DNA of 49,599 nt from Clostridia bacterium (lineage in GTDB: Bacteria > Bacillota > Clostridia > UMGS1810). This document shows, piece by piece, positions 46,957 through 49,599 of the stretch. The position numbers and the translations under genes were made by a program. The number at the start of each line of letters is the position of its first letter. The first letter of the stretch is position 1. The notes beneath the pieces are model-generated. The model was given only the letters and a program-made list of their open reading frames with translations, searched no databases and was not told the origin of the DNA. The stretch lies in the NCBI GenBank assembly GCA_017416845.1, contig JAFQBA010000036.1, positions 1 to 49,599 on the forward strand, written 5' to 3'.

Positions 46957-49131
46957 CTATTTCTTTTCAAAAATATATATTTCGCTTTCAAAATCTTTTG
47001 GATCACGAAAAGCTATTCCAATGTTCATGAGAGCTTCTCCCGTCATGGATATGCCTTTGTCTTTATCCTCATACAATGCTTCGCTTTCAAGATTGCAAAG
47101 CTTCATAAACTTATATGCCCCATAGCCTTCTGCCAGAAAATTACCTCTGAAAACAACTACCTGACTTTTATCCTTTGAAATGTATTCAATTGCAGAATTA
47201 TTGCTTTCAAAAGGAGACATGATACGATACATATCACCGAAATGAACTGTGTTTCTTATGGATTTATATTTTTTTATGCTCTCTTTTGCCATAAGAAGCT
47301 CCTCGTCGGAGATTTTTCCGAGATCAAGCTCAAATCCAAACTGACCGTTCATTGCAACTTCACAGCGAGATTTAAAAGAGGTGGTCCTGTGAACCTGATG
47401 ATTGGGAACAGCAGAAACATGCGCCCCCATTGCCGATGCGGGATAGGCAAAGCTTGTGCCATATTGAATTTTGAGTCGTTCACCGGCATCGGTGTTGTCA
47501 CTTGTCCACACCTGAGGCATGTAGCAAAGCATGCCTGCATCAAAGCGTCCGCCACCTGCGGCACAGCTTTCAAAAAGCACATCCGGAAAACGTTTTGTGA
47601 GTGTGTCAACAACATAATAAAGACCGAGGATATATCTGTGAGCTGTCTCCCTTTGTCTGTCATGAGGCAATGTCAAAGAACCGGTTTCCGACATGTTTCT
47701 GTTCATATCCCACTTCAGATAAGAAATATCCGCACCGGACAAAATGTCGGAAAGGGAGTTTATGATATAATCGCAAACAGCTTTGTTTGAAAAATCGAGA
47801 ATATACTGATTTCTGCCCTCCGACTTCACTCTTCCCGGCACCTGAATACACCATTCGGGATGCTCTCTGTAGAGATTGCTGTCGGGAGAAATCATTTCGG
47901 GTTCAAACCACAATCCGAACTTCATGCCTGTTTCTTTTATCTTTTCGGCAAGGGACGAAAGCCCCGAAGGGAGCTTATCTTTGTTGACATACCAATCACC
48001 AAGGGAGCTGTTGTCACTGTTACGCTTTCCAAACCATCCATCATCAAGCACCATGAGTTCAACACCGATTTGAGATGCTTTCTTTGCAATGTTAACTATT
48101 TTTTCTTCGCTAAAATCAAAATAGGTCGTCTCCCAGTTGTTTATGAGAACCGGACGTTCTTTCAGTGCATACTTGCTTCTGCAAAGATTCTCTCTGTATA
48201 AATCATGATATATACGCGACATTTTTCCAAATCCCTCATCGGAATATACCATAACAACCTCAGGCGAAGTAAAGCTTTCACCACTTAAAAGCTTCCATGA
48301 AAAATCAAAGGGATTAAGTCCCATATACATTCTCGTCATGTGATAAGGGTCAACCTCTGCACCGGCGCAATAATTTCCGCTATAGACAAAATTCATAGCA
48401 TACACATCGCCCCTTGTCTCATCTGCCCCCTTTGATGCAAGGGCAATAAAGGGATTCAGCCGATGCCCGGATGCCCCCCTTTTGCTGTCAATACTCTGAT
48501 TGCCAAAGAATAGCGGAACCTTTTGGACGTGTCTTTCTCTTATGGAAGCACCATGAAGAGAAACCAATTCAAAATCCATGCCATATATATCTACACTTGC
48601 ACTCAAAATCTTGTCGATGCAAAAAGCTTCTTTGCTGTTATTCTTAACCGTCACACTTCTTGTGATAGCATCTTTATCCTCAAAAACGCAGTATTGCAGG
48701 CAGACATCTGCTCCTGTTTTTTCATCATGAAGAACAAGCTCAAGGCTTTGGGTGGAATCATCCGCCGAAACACAGGGCAAGCCACAAAGTTCACATCTGC
48801 CTTTTTTTATGCTGTGAGACAAGTATCTGAGATCACTTACAGACGAACCGTCGGAATATATTGCATGAAATGCCGGTGAACGCAAATCACTGCTGCCAAA
48901 GGTTGGATACTCCATTGGCAAATTGTCAGGTTGACAGTCGGGGAATTGCGGATCATACGGCGACTGCGAACGTGAACAGTGAGGTACGCTCAAATTTGTG
49001 TCGGGAAGATTTTTCAGTGTTTTTCCCCAATAGCAGTGCACAAGATAACGGTTTATAAAACCTAATATATATGTTGCAGATTTAGTGTGAAGATAGAAAA
49101 GCTTTCTCTCTTTATCAAAATTTATAGCCAT
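46957..49131 (-). CDS. Alpha-galactosidase, GH36
   Basis: 724 residues, without a signal peptide, the usual size of GH36 AgaA/RafA enzymes that release alpha-galactose from melibiose, raffinose and galactomannan fragments. The N-terminal beta-supersandwich covers about 1-320, the barrel 320-620, and the C-terminal beta domain the rest. The nucleophile is Asp475 in KWDMNR and the acid/base Asp545 in TSDNTDAGERLKIQYG, matching AgaA numbering. VLDDGWFGKRNSDNSSLGDW and GLWFEPEMISPDS are also typical. It has its own promoter (49207-49179) and is convergent with the Pel operon. It is not part of any other cluster here, although it recalls the beta-galactosidase at 28143 in role. Confidence 0.95.
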   Translation of the reverse strand: MAINFDKERKLFYLHTKSATYILGFINRYLVHCYWGKTLKNLPDTNLSVPHCSRSQSPYDPQFPDCQPDNLPMEYPTFGSSDLRSPAFHAIYSDGSSVSDLRYLSHSIKKGRCELCGLPCVSADDSTQSLELVLHDEKTGADVCLQYCVFEDKDAITRSVTVKNNSKEAFCIDKILSASVDIYGMDFELVSLHGASIRERHVQKVPLFFGNQSIDSKRGASGHRLNPFIALASKGADETRGDVYAMNFVYSGNYCAGAEVDPYHMTRMYMGLNPFDFSWKLLSGESFTSPEVVMVYSDEGFGKMSRIYHDLYRENLCRSKYALKERPVLINNWETTYFDFSEEKIVNIAKKASQIGVELMVLDDGWFGKRNSDNSSLGDWYVNKDKLPSGLSSLAEKIKETGMKFGLWFEPEMISPDSNLYREHPEWCIQVPGRVKSEGRNQYILDFSNKAVCDYIINSLSDILSGADISYLKWDMNRNMSETGSLTLPHDRQRETAHRYILGLYYVVDTLTKRFPDVLFESCAAGGGRFDAGMLCYMPQVWTSDNTDAGERLKIQYGTSFAYPASAMGAHVSAVPNHQVHRTTSFKSRCEVAMNGQFGFELDLGKISDEELLMAKESIKKYKSIRNTVHFGDMYRIMSPFESNNSAIEYISKDKSQVVVFRGNFLAEGYGAYKFMKLCNLESEALYEDKDKGISMTGEALMNIGIAFRDPKDFESEIYIFEKK

Positions 49132-49178
49132 AAAATCACCTCATCAAACAAGAATATCCACATCGGATTTTCGGTCAC

Positions 49179-49219
49179 ATTATATCACAAAATGCTCATT
49201 TCCTCAACATAAAAATGAG
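49179..49219 (-). promoter_or_regulatory. Promoter and candidate operator of the alpha-galactosidase gene
   Basis: Minus strand: TTGAGG (49207-49202), 17 bases, TATAAT (49184-49179). A perfect inverted repeat CTCATTT...AAATGAG (49195-49219) covers the -35 box, as expected for a repressor site. Confidence 0.6.
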
Positions 49220-49283
49220 ACAACATAACATTATTTGATGTCATATATTTGCGAGCACGATTTGCAACCTTCATCCAACAAGT

Positions 49284-49330
49284 AAAAATGCATATGGCAA
49301 ACATACAGAACGCCTGCCATATGCATTTTT
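49284..49330. terminator. Perfect 16-bp hairpin (terminator-like)
   Basis: AAAAATGCATATGGCA (49284-49299) and TGCCATATGCATTTTT (49315-49330) are perfect inverted repeats with a 15-base loop and T-runs on both strands. It lies at the border of the repeat-like element that fills the rest of the window and probably insulates the alpha-galactosidase promoter from it. Confidence 0.7.
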
Positions 49331-49336
49331 AAGTTA

Positions 49337-49599
49337 GCCGTCGGAGACTCGAACCGAGTACGGTTTTTGCAGTAAATTCTGCGCAATACTTCGTCAAAAT
49401 GCTCGTTAATACACCAAGTATTAACTGTGCTTTTTCCTTGTCTTGCTATGAATTTATAGCAAAAACTTCTTTGAACTATCCAAGTGCGAAAAAATATGGA
49501 TTTTTGGTGCGGAAAGCGAAGTTGGGCTGACGCCCTACAAGCTTGACAATCCAAAAAGGCATGATTTTTCACACTTGCAGAGCGTGCTCAGTTCGAATC
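49337..49599. repeat. Repeat-like element with tRNA-T-arm-like inverted ends (runs off window)
   Basis: The left end carries GACTCGAACCGAGTAC (49346-49361). The right end of the window carries the near reverse complement GTGCTCAGTTCGAATC (about 49584-49599). Thirteen of 16 positions pair. Inside, CAAGTGCGAAAAA and GGATTTTTGG (about 49480-49510) meet their complements CCAAAAAGG and TTTTTCACACTTG (about 49552-49577). The ends mimic the GTTCGA T-arm of tRNA but no complete cloverleaf can be folded. It looks like a dispersed, non-coding repeat; its right boundary is beyond the window. Confidence 0.45.

Noticed and set aside
49231..49572. 113-codon open frame on the minus strand
   Set aside because: It spans the perfect hairpin at 49284-49330 and the repeat-like element, has no ribosome site and its composition does not look like a protein; probably spurious.
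49337..49599. tRNA gene at the window end
   Set aside because: GTTCGA-type T-arm sequences are present, but no acceptor, D or anticodon arms can be folded from the visible sequence.

Overview
The window looks like part of a Clostridia (Bacillota) chromosome, probably a gut or other anaerobic polysaccharide degrader. The support is base composition around 40% GC, consensus sigma-A promoters, strong Shine-Dalgarno sites with several TTG/GTG starts, S-layer-homology proteins, Gram-positive lipoprotein and Sec signals, a c-di-GMP-I riboswitch, and no outer-membrane components. No rRNA or complete tRNA gene and no CRISPR array was seen.

Layout. (1) 1-390: the 3' end of an ISL3-family insertion sequence, followed at once by a hairpin terminator. 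(2) 484-21440, all on the minus strand: a tightly packed ten-gene cluster of about 21 kb. It reads like one operon from a promoter at 21524-21552. It encodes two very large secreted heparinase II/III-type lyases, a secreted Ig/lectin-fold protein, a DapA/NanA-family aldolase, a DUF4838 hydrolase, two tandem secreted NodB-like deacetylase paralogues, a YhcH-family protein, NagA and a ceramidase-like hydrolase. No transporter is present. (3) 21671-22516: a divergent AraC-family regulator. (4) 22629-27990, plus strand: two SLH-domain envelope proteins and a cytosolic Cys-rich protein behind a perfect promoter. A 26/27-bp motif is shared between this promoter and the leader of the lyase operon. 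(5) 28084-28139: a 56-bp IS-end-like palindrome. It is followed by a GH2 beta-galactosidase, a stretch of gene remains, a small membrane protein and metF.

(6) 33594-46911 is the most interesting part: a Gram-positive Pel-type exopolysaccharide locus. A consensus promoter drives a c-di-GMP-I riboswitch with an intrinsic terminator. Next comes a 929-residue fusion (intact HD-GYP phosphodiesterase, degenerate Rossmann/SDR domain, four TM helices, GAF, degenerate GGDEF that keeps an RxxD I-site) that fills the PelD position. It is followed by PelE-like, PelA deacetylase-like, PelF and PelG proteins, then CotH-kinase, VTC-domain and DUF4956 proteins, ending at a strong terminator. A divergent DUF4832 lipoprotein shares the control region. 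c-di-GMP would be read at three levels here: RNA, the allosteric I-site, and turnover.

(7) 46957-49131: a GH36 alpha-galactosidase with its own promoter and an inverted repeat over the -35 box. (8) 49284-49599: a perfect 16-bp hairpin and the start of a dispersed-repeat-like element with tRNA-T-arm-like inverted ends that runs off the window.

Functionally the window pairs secreted glycan breakdown (lyases, deacetylases, amino-sugar catabolism, galactosidases) with envelope display (SLH) and regulated capsule or biofilm synthesis. All functions are inferred from motifs read by eye; no database search was run.
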